DNA of 64,000 nt from CAYUQT01 sp964446835 (GCA_964446835.1 CAYUQT010000020.1:62001-126000); one strand, 5' to 3'; shown: positions 33,041 to 43,035, counted from the stretch's first letter. Notes: generated by a model from the sequence alone, not told the origin. Numbers and translations: made by a program.

Positions 33041-34582
33041 TCACCGCGATTCTGTTACTACGGTGGCAATGGTCTGCCTGACCCGCTCCACATCCGTCGG
33101 ACGCAGGGAGAACTGGGTCCAGGAGGTTGTCACCTCTCGGATCAGGGTCTCCGTCGCCTCCGGTCCTTTCTTCTGCTCGTACAGCCAGAGGTACTCGATG
33201 TCCTCCAACCCTTCTCGGACGTTCTCCAGCCGGATCGACGTCACAGGCCCGTCCACTCCCACCTTCGCGCCGGGATAGAACAGGCTTCCATCACCATAGA
33301 GGTTGGTGTTGATGTCCTTGACCGTGGCCATGTCCGTCCACGGGTCCTTGCACATGGACGGATTCCAGTAGGTGGCGTTCCAGTACATGAAGCCGCTGCA
33401 ATGGTGAAGCCGTTGCTGCCAGAACAGCAGTCGGTGGGCGAGGGCATCCATGTCGACGAAGAGATTCGTATGCGGCCTGTTCGGCCAACAACAGACGTAG
33501 CTCCACGTCTCATCGCCGGCTGCCCGACGACCTGCCAACTGCCGTTCCTGTTTGTAGTCCGTGTAGAATCCGGTGTTGTAGCACCAGATGTTGACGAAAC
33601 CGGTCAGCAGCGTGTACACGTCGGACCTGGCATCGAAAGCACAGTTGCGGTAGTAGGGCCCGACGATCTTCAGCTTGGGATCGACCGAGTGGATCTTCGT
33701 GCAGGCCGCCTTCAGCCGCTCGTACTGGTCCTTGTTCACCGGCTCGTCCACGACGTGGAAGTAGCCCTTGTCCAATACGCCGCGTTTTCGGAGCGCCTCG
33801 ACCGTCCTTCGCAGTTGTGCCTCGTCATCGCTGTAAGGAATCAGGAAGTTCGTACAGCGGGGGTCACACAGGTAACGGTCCGCTTCGGCTGACATCAGGG
33901 GCACCGGCGGACCGTACGCCGATATCCGGCGTTCCAGAAGGGCCTCATAGTATTTCACCTTCAGGGCCCGGGCCGCCGCGCTGTCCGGCTCAACGCCGTG
34001 AGCCTTGGCCACATACTCCTCGCTGATTCCGACTGCCGTTCGCAGGTGCGGCGCCTCGGGCAGTGTGAAGCCCCAGACGGTCAACTCCAGCGGCACTTCG
34101 ATGGCGCCGTGATTCTCCGGGCGGAGTCGGACGGTCGATCGGTAGTCCCCCGGGCGTGCATCCGCCGGAATCGCCACATCGATCCACACCGGCTGATTCC
34201 TTCCGGGATCCACATCCGTCGGTGTCCAGGGTGGCAGCGGGTCCGGGAAATCCATCTTGTATGCCGGCAGGTTGACGTAGCCGACTCGATACGCCATGGT
34301 CGGCAGGTTGGCCTTCCCGTCCGGCCCCTGCCACGGGTCCACGCTCGCTTGAACCTTCTTCAATGCCGTCTCGCCGGCCCCCAGGACGATCTGAATCGCC
34401 TCGTGCTCTCGGCGGGCGGCATACAGATGCGCTGCCCGGCGCGTCGTTGGTGCCGGTGTACCACGGAACACCTTCGCCGCGCTCGATGCCGTCCACACGT
34501 CGAGCGACGTGCGCGTTGTTTGGGCGCGGGCGAGAGGCGTACCCAGGAATAGGGCAGCGGTCATCGCGATAGGCAGTCGCAT
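33041..34582 (-). CDS. Secreted DUF4091 glycoside-hydrolase-like protein
   Basis: The 513-residue protein begins MRLPIAMTAALFLGTPLARAQ (signal peptide). An N-terminal beta domain (YAARREHEAIQIVLGAGE, PVWIDVAIPADARPGDY...VRLRPENHG) is followed by a barrel-like domain with GYFHVVDEPVNKDQYERL, NIWCYNTGFYTDY and WNATYWNPSMCKDPW. It ends with DGSLFYPG and ENVREGLEDIEYLWLYE. The last motifs are diagnostic of DUF4091 (PF13320). Relatives sit in glycan-use loci and are probable glycosidases; the Asp-Glu pair in VVDEP is a candidate catalytic site (inference). Confidence 0.85.
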   Translation of the reverse strand: MRLPIAMTAALFLGTPLARAQTTRTSLDVWTASSAAKVFRGTPAPTTRRAAHLYAARREHEAIQIVLGAGETALKKVQASVDPWQGPDGKANLPTMAYRVGYVNLPAYKMDFPDPLPPWTPTDVDPGRNQPVWIDVAIPADARPGDYRSTVRLRPENHGAIEVPLELTVWGFTLPEAPHLRTAVGISEEYVAKAHGVEPDSAAARALKVKYYEALLERRISAYGPPVPLMSAEADRYLCDPRCTNFLIPYSDDEAQLRRTVEALRKRGVLDKGYFHVVDEPVNKDQYERLKAACTKIHSVDPKLKIVGPYYRNCAFDARSDVYTLLTGFVNIWCYNTGFYTDYKQERQLAGRRAAGDETWSYVCCWPNRPHTNLFVDMDALAHRLLFWQQRLHHCSGFMYWNATYWNPSMCKDPWTDMATVKDINTNLYGDGSLFYPGAKVGVDGPVTSIRLENVREGLEDIEYLWLYEQKKGPEATETLIREVTTSWTQFSLRPTDVERVRQTIATVVTESR

Positions 34583-35022
34583 GCCGGTTGTCCTTGCATA
34601 GGGGCCCGGATCAGGTGCAGCCGGCACACCGTGCGCCTCGCAGGGCGAAACCAGCTCGCTGGTATGATAGGCTACGCGGTGTCGGATTCAACGGCCTTTC
34701 CTGCCGAGGACATGATCGGGAGGCTTGAACGTTGACGGGCCTGCCCTGACGTCGGCTTTGGCAGCGGCATCACATGCACGGGCGATTGACAGCGCCTGCG
34801 CAACCTCCGGCCGGCCCATGCAGGAACGATCCCACAATCGAATCGGAAGGGCGCGACGGCCGAGACTACGCTGGAGGGTAGCGGATGCTCTGGTTCTTCA
34901 GATTCGATTTCGACGGTGTTGTGCCGTAACAGCATTTGCGAACCGCCTTCTCTCAACCATCGGAATAGGCAGTTGCTGTGGCGTGGGTAAGGGGAATCCG
35001 TGGCACCGTTTCTGACTGGCCT
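34583..35022. other. Intergenic stretch with one weak small frame
   Basis: Between two minus-strand genes. A 43-codon minus frame (34688-34819) reads MGRPEVAQALSIARACDAAA, with GC-rich third positions but no ribosome-binding site or known family. Nothing else supportable is seen. Confidence 0.25.
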
Positions 35023-38000
35023 CTACGGTTGGCAGGTTCGCATAGTCACCGGGCCAGAGGCTGAGCAGACCACTCTGAACCCTACATCGTAGACCTTCTG
35101 CCACGCCGGGTAGCTCATCCGGTAGCCGGAGCGGGCGTACCTCGGCCGGTCGTACCAGGAGCCGCCGCGCACCACCTTGGGGCCCTCGGCGGATGAGTCG
35201 TTTCGGCCATCGTCCTCGCGGTAGGGATACGGCCTGTAGGTCGTCCGCGTCCATTCGCTCACGTTGCCGTGCATGTCATGAAGGCCCCACGGATTCGGTC
35301 CAAAGCTGCCGACCGGCGCAGAGACTCTGAAGTTGTCCATCACGCTTTCGATGGCCGGCCGCCACGGGGGCACCATGTTGGATGGGAACCCAAACTCGAA
35401 CGTGTCCATTTGCCTGAGCCAGGCGTCGGCGAGGTTAGCCCATGGGGAGAAGTTGATGTCGGAACCCCCAAACCCTAACGGAGTGGACGTACCTGCCCTG
35501 CACGCGTACTCCCACTGACCTTCGGTGGGGAGGGTGAAGCTCTCGCGGGTCTTAGCCGAAAGCCACCGGCAGAAGGCCATGGCCTGAACGTGGGAGACTC
35601 GGACAACGGGCTGGCGGGCGTCGTTGACGGAGTAGCCACGGTCCTTCGTGCCCAACTGAATGAAGTCACCGGGTTCGAAGCGGCTGTCGTGAGAGGGGGC
35701 GAACCGGCGAAACTGCTCGTTGGTGACTTCAAACTTGCCCATCCAGAACTCCTCAACCCTGACGGGCGTGACCGGCCGTTCGTCATCGTCGCCGTTGGGG
35801 TCACCCATCACAAATCCACCGGCGGGGATGCGAACGAGATCAAGCGTCTGTCCTGATCCGAGGTCAAGGCTCCGCGCCGCCGGCCCGGCGGTTCGCTGCC
35901 GCCGCTTCGCCTCGGGTCCATCGAACGGCCATGATGACACCTGTGGAGTCTGTCCTGCCGGCCGCCGACTGAAGGCCGGACGGAGGTCGGGGGAGGGGCC
36001 TTGCGGTGTGTAGGTGATTGGATAGACGGCCTCGGGGTCTTCGTCGATACCGGCATAGAGCGTGAGCATGGCGCGACGGCGGTCGCGCTGGCGGGCCACC
36101 TTGTCCATGCCGACGATCTCGTGCCAGGTGCCCTGGGCAGGGGTGTTCAGATCGATCCAGGTGTAGAGGCGGTCCCAGGCCTCAGCGTCGAGATCGACGC
36201 CGTAGTGGCCCTTCTTGAGGAGCTGCACGAGCCGGTTGGTGTCGGCATGGAACTCACATGGCATCAGGAGATGCATGTCGCTTTCCAGCGTGTTCGTCCG
36301 GACGAAGCATCGCAGGGCATAGTAGGAAGGCGGGTACTTCGTGCCGAGCTTGACGATGTCGGGCATGGACCTCAGGTCCGGTGGCGTTTGCCCATCGGCT
36401 TGCGGCTGACCGTTGTGACATCCGACGCAGTAGCGATCGAGGACAGGCTGTACTTCTCGCCGGAAGCTGAATCCCCGTGTCGGGCCGTACCAAGGCGCGA
36501 TCTCCGACGGCGAACGGCCGACGGCGAGGGTTTTGTGGACCGGCGGTGGAGTACTCTGCGGCTCGTGGCAGCCCACACACGAGAGCTGCTCGCCGGGCAT
36601 AGCCGTCATCCAGCTTCGCATGAGCTGGAGGGCCTCTCCCTGTTCATCGAGGGGCTGGACGGAGATCGGCGTGTTGGCGGGTACGCGGAAGCAGGCCGAG
36701 CCGTCCGGCTCGACGGGTACGGTGCCCATGACGCGCTTGACGTCCCACGGTCCGTCAAGCCCAACCCGATTCTGCTGGCCACCCATGCCCTGATAGGCAA
36801 ACTGATAGGTGAAGACGCGCAGCTTCTTCACCGTGCCTCGTGGTACACCCTTGAGGCCGTCGCCGGCGTACACGTCCGTCAGGTACACCAATGCATCCTT
36901 GCGCTGCGGCTCCACCCTGTCGGGGATTACCGGGGGCCTGCGCGTCTTGCGAAGGGGGAGGGGTTCGAGGAGCGCCTGCCCCTCAAGCTCCTTGAGAAGG
37001 AGCAGGTTGTCGAAGACGTCTGCCAGGTAGATACCCCACTTCGACTTCGGCGTTGGCCGGGCCGAGACAATGACGTACTTCTCGCTCAGGGGGTAAGGGT
37101 GGAGAAACTTAGGCCAACTGCGGTCTGCGAGGTTGTCGAGGATGATCGGTTCAACCTTCCTGCCGCGCCCCGGGATTCGCTGGATGACACCCTCGGCCTC
37201 GCGGCGTCCCTTCGCGAGGTCGAAAAGGACCAGTTCGCCCATCCGCGGCGCACCGTGATGTCCGCCGGCGATGGCGACGAACTTCGTCGGATGGTCCGGA
37301 ACGGGGCGGGCAAAGAACGTGGCCGTAGGCCAGTAGGAGTTGCTGCCATAGTACTCCATCTGGCCTGTGCCGTCGGGGTTCATGTGAAAGAGGAATCGCG
37401 AGGCGTAGTGCGGCAGGTCGGAGTACTCCCAGCGCGTGTAGAGGATGCGCCCGTCATGAAGCACGGTAGGGCACCAATCGTGGTCCTGTTCGAAGGTCAG
37501 CCGCCGGATCCTGCCCGTTGGGGTATCGAAGCGGAAGAGGTTGGCCACGTGATGAAATCCGGCTACGCAGGGAACGCCGGTGAAACAGGCCGATGACGTG
37601 AAGAGTACGTTGTCGTCCGGCAGGTAGCAGGCGTCGTAGTTGTCCACGTCGGGCTGCTCGATGAGTGGGAGCTGCCGCAAGCCGGTTCCGTCGGCGTTGA
37701 GTTCGAAGATCTGCCATCGGCCGTTCTGGCCCTGCATCGAGAAGAGCATCCGGGCAGCATCGAAGTGCAGATCCACGTCGCCGACGAACCGACCGGCCTG
37801 GGGCTTGAAGAGCGTCTTGATCTTCCCCTCCGGGCAGATCGGCGAGAGGATAGCGATCTCGTTGTCGAACACCTCGTTTCGCAGGCTCATGCTCGGGTTG
37901 CCTTCATAGTTCATGGGCAGCCCGAGGTTCTTCTCATGGCGCTTCACCACAAGCAGCCGGTCGAAGTCGAGCAGCGGATTGCCCAGGAGCGATTCCTGAT

Positions 38001-39405
38001 GAATCGCGACCAGCTCGTGGGCATCCTGGGTAGCGCGTTCGTCGCCTCGGCTTGCCGAATCGAGCAGTTTCAGGATTTCGCCATCCGGCGTGGACAGCCG
38101 CGCCAGATACTGCTTCCCCTTTGGATACCTCTCCCCGAATGTCCTGGTGAGGTCTTCGATGGCCAGCCGTAGCGCCTTGAAGTTGACGCCGAGCAGGCGC
38201 GGCTGCGCCAGGTCGAGTCTCCTGAAGATGCCGTAGATTCTGCGGACTGCTTGCAGGTCCGTGATGTCCTTGGCGCCCAGCGCACGCGTCCTGGCCTGTT
38301 CGCTCAGAAACGGGGCGTTGCCGCACGCGTCGGCATAGCGCTCGGCCAGCACCGTCATGTTGCCGGGCTGCCAGTCCGGTTCCCAGATACGGTCGTCCCT
38401 TTCCCACGCGATCTCGGTACGCGCTGCGGCGTCCGAGAAGTCGCGATCGACCAACTCCCACAACCTTCGACGCGAGTTCAGTCTGGTCGCGACGGAGATC
38501 TCGACGCTCGACCCGCCATCGAATCGCAGCGCCCGGCCGACTCTTCCTTCCTCGGCCGTCGCCCCCTTGATGACGCCATGGTTGCCGTTGCCCGAGCGAT
38601 CGGAGGCATCTTCGTCGAAGCCCCAGTGTCCGACGCAATCGGCATGGGATCGTTTGGGTGCCATCTCATACCATGCCCTGATTTCCAGCGGGACGAGCTT
38701 CCTCCGGTAGATACGCACCTCGTCGATGTCGCCGTTGAAACCGTTCGGTGATCGGAAGCCCTTCGCGCTGAGCCCGATTCGCACGACGTGCGTTCCGGCA
38801 TCGGGAACCGCAGGGGGCGCGAACCACTCGCCTCCGTCCAACCTTCCGTCCACAAAGAACTCCACACTGTGGGGGAAGTCCTCGAACGTGTTGGCCTTGG
38901 CATCAAGGACCTTGGTTCCACAGTGCCACGTGACGGCCACGTGATGCCACTTGCCATCCGCCACGGCGGTGCCACCGGAGAATACTCCGATGTGAGCGGC
39001 ATCAAACCCCAGTCTCCCGCCTCCAACGAAGAAGGCCTTGGAGCCGCGTTCCGCCCACGCGCCCTGCGCCGACGACTTCGAGAAGATCGTTCCCCCGACC
39101 GTCGTTCGGATCCACGCCAGGATCGTGAAGTCCGATCCGCCGAAGTCGGGCAGGGCCAGACCCATGCCCGCGGCCGTCTCCTGTATCAGAAGGGCTTCGC
39201 GCGACGCGATCATCGTTTCATACCAGGTGCCCTTTCGAACGTAGTACGCGGGATCGGCCGACTCGGTCGCGCCAGCCGGAGATGCGCCGGCCCACGCCAT
39301 CAGCAACGCCGGCAAGAGTGCGAGCCATCGTTGCGCTCTACCGGCTTGGTCGGCGTCCGGAGGGTGCAGGAGGCGAAATCCCCGCTCCGTGCCGGTGTGA
39401 GACAT
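35023..39405 (-). CDS. LamG / HzsA-like di-heme / FGE-like fusion protein, exported
   Basis: About 1,460 residues in three parts. After a signal peptide (WLALLPALLMAWAGASPAGA) comes a LamG domain (to about 300; HVAVTWHCGT, GDIDEVRIYRR). A large middle region (about 330-1010) resembles hydrazine-synthase alpha (HzsA)-related proteins: it has a beta-propeller (WQIFELNADGTGLRQL, CPTVLHDGRILYTRWEYSD) and then two haem c motifs, CVGCH near residues 942 and 992. The last 280 residues (VRIPAGGFVMGDPNG, LPTEGQWEYACRAGT, HGNVSEW, VVRGGSWYDRP) form an FGE/SUMF1-type domain. The two FGE catalytic cysteines are not in this segment (RYARSGYRMS), so formylglycine formation is unlikely. The start (39405 or 39456) has no good ribosome-binding site. 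Probable extracytoplasmic redox or glycan-binding role. Confidence 0.88.
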   Translation of the reverse strand: MSHTGTERGFRLLHPPDADQAGRAQRWLALLPALLMAWAGASPAGATESADPAYYVRKGTWYETMIASREALLIQETAAGMGLALPDFGGSDFTILAWIRTTVGGTIFSKSSAQGAWAERGSKAFFVGGGRLGFDAAHIGVFSGGTAVADGKWHHVAVTWHCGTKVLDAKANTFEDFPHSVEFFVDGRLDGGEWFAPPAVPDAGTHVVRIGLSAKGFRSPNGFNGDIDEVRIYRRKLVPLEIRAWYEMAPKRSHADCVGHWGFDEDASDRSGNGNHGVIKGATAEEGRVGRALRFDGGSSVEISVATRLNSRRRLWELVDRDFSDAAARTEIAWERDDRIWEPDWQPGNMTVLAERYADACGNAPFLSEQARTRALGAKDITDLQAVRRIYGIFRRLDLAQPRLLGVNFKALRLAIEDLTRTFGERYPKGKQYLARLSTPDGEILKLLDSASRGDERATQDAHELVAIHQESLLGNPLLDFDRLLVVKRHEKNLGLPMNYEGNPSMSLRNEVFDNEIAILSPICPEGKIKTLFKPQAGRFVGDVDLHFDAARMLFSMQGQNGRWQIFELNADGTGLRQLPLIEQPDVDNYDACYLPDDNVLFTSSACFTGVPCVAGFHHVANLFRFDTPTGRIRRLTFEQDHDWCPTVLHDGRILYTRWEYSDLPHYASRFLFHMNPDGTGQMEYYGSNSYWPTATFFARPVPDHPTKFVAIAGGHHGAPRMGELVLFDLAKGRREAEGVIQRIPGRGRKVEPIILDNLADRSWPKFLHPYPLSEKYVIVSARPTPKSKWGIYLADVFDNLLLLKELEGQALLEPLPLRKTRRPPVIPDRVEPQRKDALVYLTDVYAGDGLKGVPRGTVKKLRVFTYQFAYQGMGGQQNRVGLDGPWDVKRVMGTVPVEPDGSACFRVPANTPISVQPLDEQGEALQLMRSWMTAMPGEQLSCVGCHEPQSTPPPVHKTLAVGRSPSEIAPWYGPTRGFSFRREVQPVLDRYCVGCHNGQPQADGQTPPDLRSMPDIVKLGTKYPPSYYALRCFVRTNTLESDMHLLMPCEFHADTNRLVQLLKKGHYGVDLDAEAWDRLYTWIDLNTPAQGTWHEIVGMDKVARQRDRRRAMLTLYAGIDEDPEAVYPITYTPQGPSPDLRPAFSRRPAGQTPQVSSWPFDGPEAKRRQRTAGPAARSLDLGSGQTLDLVRIPAGGFVMGDPNGDDDERPVTPVRVEEFWMGKFEVTNEQFRRFAPSHDSRFEPGDFIQLGTKDRGYSVNDARQPVVRVSHVQAMAFCRWLSAKTRESFTLPTEGQWEYACRAGTSTPLGFGGSDINFSPWANLADAWLRQMDTFEFGFPSNMVPPWRPAIESVMDNFRVSAPVGSFGPNPWGLHDMHGNVSEWTRTTYRPYPYREDDGRNDSSAEGPKVVRGGSWYDRPRYARSGYRMSYPAWQKVYDVGFRVVCSASGPVTMRTCQP

Positions 39406-39485
39406 CGTGCCCACATGGGAAGGGGGGGGGCGCGTTGTCCAGCGTCTTGGAGCCACTGTTCACCTGATTGTCTCGGGTGTTCTCA

Positions 39486-39509
39486 CTGCCTGGATGTTGA
39501 CCCAGGCAG
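39486..39509 (-). terminator. Hairpin downstream of the BNR gene, possible terminator
   Basis: CTGCCTGG and CCAGGCAG pair as an 8-bp stem about 100 bases after the stop of the minus-strand BNR gene. There is no T-run after it, so its role is uncertain. Confidence 0.3.
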
Positions 39510-39607
39510 GGAGTTATCGCAAGACCCTATGTCATGGCTGCTTCCGTGAGTGTGTTTTGGGGAGGAGGGGCTTGCCTCCTGTCGAGCAGGGCCAACGTGT
39601 TCGATGT

Positions 39608-40936
39608 TCACAGGCTTGGATCGAAGACATTCCGCAACTCCGAGTCGAATGGGGCATCGCTGATCGCGTGGTCGGAGTTCGTCGGTGCGGTGTTCGGGCG
39701 CCATTGAACCAGGCCGACATCTCTTGGCGCGGACGTTCCGCCGGGACCGACCTGACTGCGGTACCCTGTGCCGAAGGCGGTCAGGATCCAACCGTCCGGC
39801 AGCAGAACCGAGGACGTTGCCTGGCTGCTTGGCCACCACCGCTCACGAACCTTTCGATTGCCGGGCCAGCAGTGCAGCAGGTAACGGTGCTCGAGGTCCC
39901 ATGTCTGCCCGTTGTCGCGGCTGATGACCGCTTCGATGCCGAACTGCGGCAGGCCGTCTTTCGTGTCGACGTAGCCTTTGCGGACTACGTACGTCATGAC
40001 CAGGTGGCCGTTGGGCATCTGCAGCAGCGAGGGGTGGTGTCTGCCCCATTCGTAGAGCATGCTCAGCTTGGACCATGTGCGGCCGTCATCACGGGAAACA
40101 GAGACTCCAAGGCCACCGTAGTGGTCTATCTCCTTCTTGAACCTCTCGGGGTTGTCCGTCCGGCAGGCGGCCACGATGTCTCCGTTCCTCGCACGAGCGA
40201 AGGCGACCTCGTTGACCGCATACCATTCCGGGACCTTGATCTCACCGCTCCAGGCCCGGCCTTCGTTGTTGCTGAATCGAACATAGCCCTGGAAATGGCC
40301 GTCCGGCTGGAGATTGTCGCTGCAACAGGACATCAGGCGGGTGACCTTGCCGGTTGCCGGGTCTCTGTCGACGAGCAACGGATCCCACTCTATCCAGGGA
40401 CGGCCATTCGAAGCGGGTGGAACGATCAGAGCGTTGCCCCACGTCCGGCCGCAATCGGCGCTGAACCAATGCCTATCGCCCATGTGCAGCATCGTCTTGC
40501 CGCCGCCCAGATAGGTCAGCCCCGTGGCCATGGCGCTCAGGTTTCCCGGCTTGTCCTGGGCGTCCGATTGAACGTACCGGGGCTCGCTCCAGGTGGCGCC
40601 ACGGTCAGTGCTGAACAGCACCATGGCCTGATGGGGATAGTCGCAACTCACCAGCATCAGCAGGTGGTCTTCCCCGGGCATGTAGACGATGTAGGGAACG
40701 GCCACCACACGGTTCCACCGCTCGGTCATGATCTGGAACCGCGCGGGAACCTGGGTCGGCTTGTCACGGCCGTTAAGTTGGCGCACGACGTGCGGCTTCC
40801 AGGCGGTGGGAGTCGTTGACGTCACGTTTCCCGACGTTTCTCGGACAGAGGGTGTTGAGGAGACCTGTTCTGAGCCCCTTGCCGGAACGAGCGTCAACGA
40901 CAGGAGAAGCGACAGTATCGTCAGTTGGGCAGTCAT
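39608..40936 (-). CDS. Secreted sialidase-like BNR/Asp-box propeller protein
   Basis: This 442-residue protein begins MTAQLTILSLLLSLTLVPARG (signal peptide). Five Asp-box motifs mark a six-bladed propeller: STDRGATW, SADCGRTW, SNNEGRAW, SRDDGRTW and SRDNGQTW. Catalytic arginines of true sialidases cannot be placed with certainty, although VAACRTDN and HCWPGNRKVRERWW contain candidates. Planctomycete proteins of this class act on or bind sulfated or acidic glycans. It stands after the large fusion gene's start, on the same strand. Confidence 0.82.
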   Translation of the reverse strand: MTAQLTILSLLLSLTLVPARGSEQVSSTPSVRETSGNVTSTTPTAWKPHVVRQLNGRDKPTQVPARFQIMTERWNRVVAVPYIVYMPGEDHLLMLVSCDYPHQAMVLFSTDRGATWSEPRYVQSDAQDKPGNLSAMATGLTYLGGGKTMLHMGDRHWFSADCGRTWGNALIVPPASNGRPWIEWDPLLVDRDPATGKVTRLMSCCSDNLQPDGHFQGYVRFSNNEGRAWSGEIKVPEWYAVNEVAFARARNGDIVAACRTDNPERFKKEIDHYGGLGVSVSRDDGRTWSKLSMLYEWGRHHPSLLQMPNGHLVMTYVVRKGYVDTKDGLPQFGIEAVISRDNGQTWDLEHRYLLHCWPGNRKVRERWWPSSQATSSVLLPDGWILTAFGTGYRSQVGPGGTSAPRDVGLVQWRPNTAPTNSDHAISDAPFDSELRNVFDPSL

Positions 40937-41008
40937 TCATTGGACTCCTTCGCCATTCTGATGCTTGTATCGGTGCCTCGCAGGCTTTGGAGAAGGCGGG
41001 TTGCCATG

Positions 41009-41080
41009 GTCACACCGACGCACATCAGCAGGCCGCAGCGGCAACAATGGACCGTCTTCCGGCTACTGAGTTACCCCGAT
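41009..41080 (+). repeat. Dispersed coding-like repeat, copy 1 (ATMDRL)
   Basis: About 70 bases (CACCGACGCA..ATCAG.AGGCCGC.GCGGCAAC) match 57534-57601 at roughly 85%, with one 2-base indel and scattered changes. In one frame it reads TDAHQQAAAATMDRLPATE. The source gene is not recognised. Confidence 0.55.
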
Positions 41081-41196
41081 GACGAGGACGGAGAAACCCA
41101 CGCAGATGCAGTGCCATGCTTGCGCTTCGGCGCTCCGTGGCGACATGGACGGATCGGCCGGCAATAGCACCGCCTCCCAGGTTCTCACTATCTCAT

Positions 41197-41424
41197 CTAT
41201 CGCCGACCGGGCTGCTGGGGCACGGGCGCTGGCCTCAGGAGCTGGGCCTGCTCCAGCGATGTGGCAATCCGGTCGAGATGCCCGGCCACTTGCCGGAGGT
41301 GCTCATTCAGGTCCTTCATTTCGCTGTTGAGTTGGGCCGTCCTGTGAAAGGACAACAGGCAGAACGCGACGGCAAGAATAAGTATCACAACGACCGCTAC
41401 GACCTTCATCCTGTCCATGCCCAT
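41197..41424 (-). CDS. Small single-pass membrane protein with coiled coil
   Basis: From the ATG at 41424 (GGAGACGG just upstream) the 75-residue product reads MGMDRMKVVAVVVILILAVAF, one transmembrane helix. A short heptad-like segment (LNSEMKDLNEHLRQVAGHLDR) and a Pro-rich tail (RPAPVPQQPGRR) follow. No family is recognised. Earlier in-frame ATGs exist but lack a ribosome-binding site. Confidence 0.55.
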   Translation of the reverse strand: MGMDRMKVVAVVVILILAVAFCLLSFHRTAQLNSEMKDLNEHLRQVAGHLDRIATSLEQAQLLRPAPVPQQPGRR

Positions 41425-41913
41425 CCGTCTCCGGTTCTTCCACCTCTCCGTCAGCACGCCGAGTGGGGTGAGGGCAGACGCTCGCCTTTTCGGCATGACA
41501 AGGGGGGTCGCTGTGATCTGGCGGAACGCTCCCCCGATCAGCATGTCCGTGGATTTCTGTGCGGGCATTGTAGGGGGAACCGTGGGATAGCCACAAGATC
41601 GACCGAGCATGGCGGAACCCGGACATGGTGGACAACTCGCTGAGGAACGCCGACTCTGACCCGCGGCGGGCCGGCGGACACTCGCCTCAGGTCTGATTGC
41701 AGCCAAGTGGCTCCCGTTTGCCCATGGCCGTGATGGTAATCTCCTTCGCCCACGCGGGCGTTGTCTGGCCTGGATCGCAACGATTCGGTACTATCGGTAT
41801 CCGCGCTTCGATCGGCTGCGGCCATTTCCCGTGGGGCGACATGCGGCTGACATCATTTCCCAGGTACGGTGACCCGTCTTTCGGAGCAAAAGACCTGCTG
41901 GAGAGAGTAGTCC
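41425..41913. other. Divergent intergenic region, nothing recognised
   Basis: About 490 bases between the small membrane protein and the epimerase, transcribed divergently. Several open frames exist on both strands but none shows a domain, ribosome-binding site and start together. GGAGAGAG at 41899-41906 is the ribosome-binding site of the epimerase. Confidence 0.35.
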
Positions 41914-43035
41914 ATGCACGCAGAGATAGACGTAGTAACAGGAGGGTTCGGTTTCTCAGGGTCATACGTCGTCAAGGAGTTGCTGGCGCAGGGGCGCCAT
42001 GTGATTGCCGCTGATCTTGCATCCACGCTCGAGAATCAGAAGCGACGAGACTTCCTCAAGAGAACGGGATTCCAGGTGGATCATCCTCATCTGGAGCTCG
42101 TTCCCCTCGATCTGCTGAATGTGTCAACGATCTCAAGCCTCTTCCAGCGACCGATTCGGCGCGTCTTCCATACGGCTTCGCTCTACGACTACAGCGCAAC
42201 GTGGGAGTCGCTGAAGCGCATCAACATCGACGGAACACAGAACCTGCTCCAGGCGGCGGTCTCGGCCAATCTGGAGCGGTTCATTCACTGGAGCACGTGT
42301 GGAGTCTTCGGGAAGCCCTTCACGGCAGCCGCCAAGGGTCGCAGGAATCTTCCATTCAGTGAAAACTCGTCCTCTCCGAAGAACTGCCTTCCGGATCAGG
42401 CAGGCCCGACCAACACGCATCTTGTGAACATCTACTCAGTCAGCAAGTGGCAGCAGGAGAAGATGATCTGGGATGCCTGTCGAAGGCACAACCTCCCTGT
42501 CACCGTCATCCGGCCGGCTCCCATCTATGGCCCTGGCAACGACTATGGGCACGATGGCATCATCCTGTTCGTCGCGCGAGGCCTGCTGCCCTTCATTCCG
42601 GCATCCTCACGTCGCTGTATCACGGCTTCGGTACATGTCGAGGACGTTGCCCGGTTCGCCTGCTTCATTGCCGATCGAAAGGAGGCGATCGGAGAAGACT
42701 TCAATGTTGTCGACAACAGCGTCATTTCTTACAACGAGTTCCTTCGGTACATCGCCTTGCTTCTGGGACGGAGGGTACACGAGGTACCGCTCGTGCCCAT
42801 GCCGTTCGTTCGATTGGTTGGCCGTTCGGTGGCACATCTCATGGCGTGGTTGGCGCTGATCCCGGGGTTCCCAAAGTCGAGGATCACCGAAGTGCAGTCC
42901 GCCGTCTATCTCGGCTCGAGCTACTGGATCTCCAATCGGAAGAGCCTGGCGACAGGCTTCGTGTACAAGTACTCCGACGTCAGAGAGGGGTTGAAGGACA
43001 CCGTCCAATGGATGGGAGACATGGGCTGGCTCTGA
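41914..43035 (+). CDS. NAD-dependent epimerase/dehydratase or 3-beta-HSD-like SDR protein
   Basis: This 373-residue extended SDR has the Rossmann motif TGGFGFSGSY (residues 9-18, TGxxGxxG), the Asp in IAADLAS, HTASLYDYS after strand 4, and the catalytic YSVSK (YxxxK, near 173-177). It ends with VHVEDVARFACF and FNVVDNSVISYNEFL as in 3-beta-hydroxysteroid dehydrogenase/NAD-dependent epimerases. A hydrophobic segment near 300 (VAHLMAWLALIPGF) is typical of the 3-beta-HSD branch. The substrate may be a nucleotide sugar or a hopanoid/steroid-like lipid. It stands alone in plus orientation. Confidence 0.88.
   Translation: MHAEIDVVTGGFGFSGSYVVKELLAQGRHVIAADLASTLENQKRRDFLKRTGFQVDHPHLELVPLDLLNVSTISSLFQRPIRRVFHTASLYDYSATWESLKRINIDGTQNLLQAAVSANLERFIHWSTCGVFGKPFTAAAKGRRNLPFSENSSSPKNCLPDQAGPTNTHLVNIYSVSKWQQEKMIWDACRRHNLPVTVIRPAPIYGPGNDYGHDGIILFVARGLLPFIPASSRRCITASVHVEDVARFACFIADRKEAIGEDFNVVDNSVISYNEFLRYIALLLGRRVHEVPLVPMPFVRLVGRSVAHLMAWLALIPGFPKSRITEVQSAVYLGSSYWISNRKSLATGFVYKYSDVREGLKDTVQWMGDMGWL

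Noticed and set aside
35023..35900. True formylglycine-generating enzyme activating the sulfatase at 54491
   Set aside because: The segment where FGE has its catalytic cysteines reads RYARSGYRMS, without cysteine, and the domain is fused to a haem protein; a dedicated FGE must be elsewhere.
36001..37596. Long plus-strand open frame (531 codons) inside the fusion gene
   Set aside because: Antisense to the LamG/HzsA-like/FGE-like gene, no recognisable domain, no ribosome-binding site.
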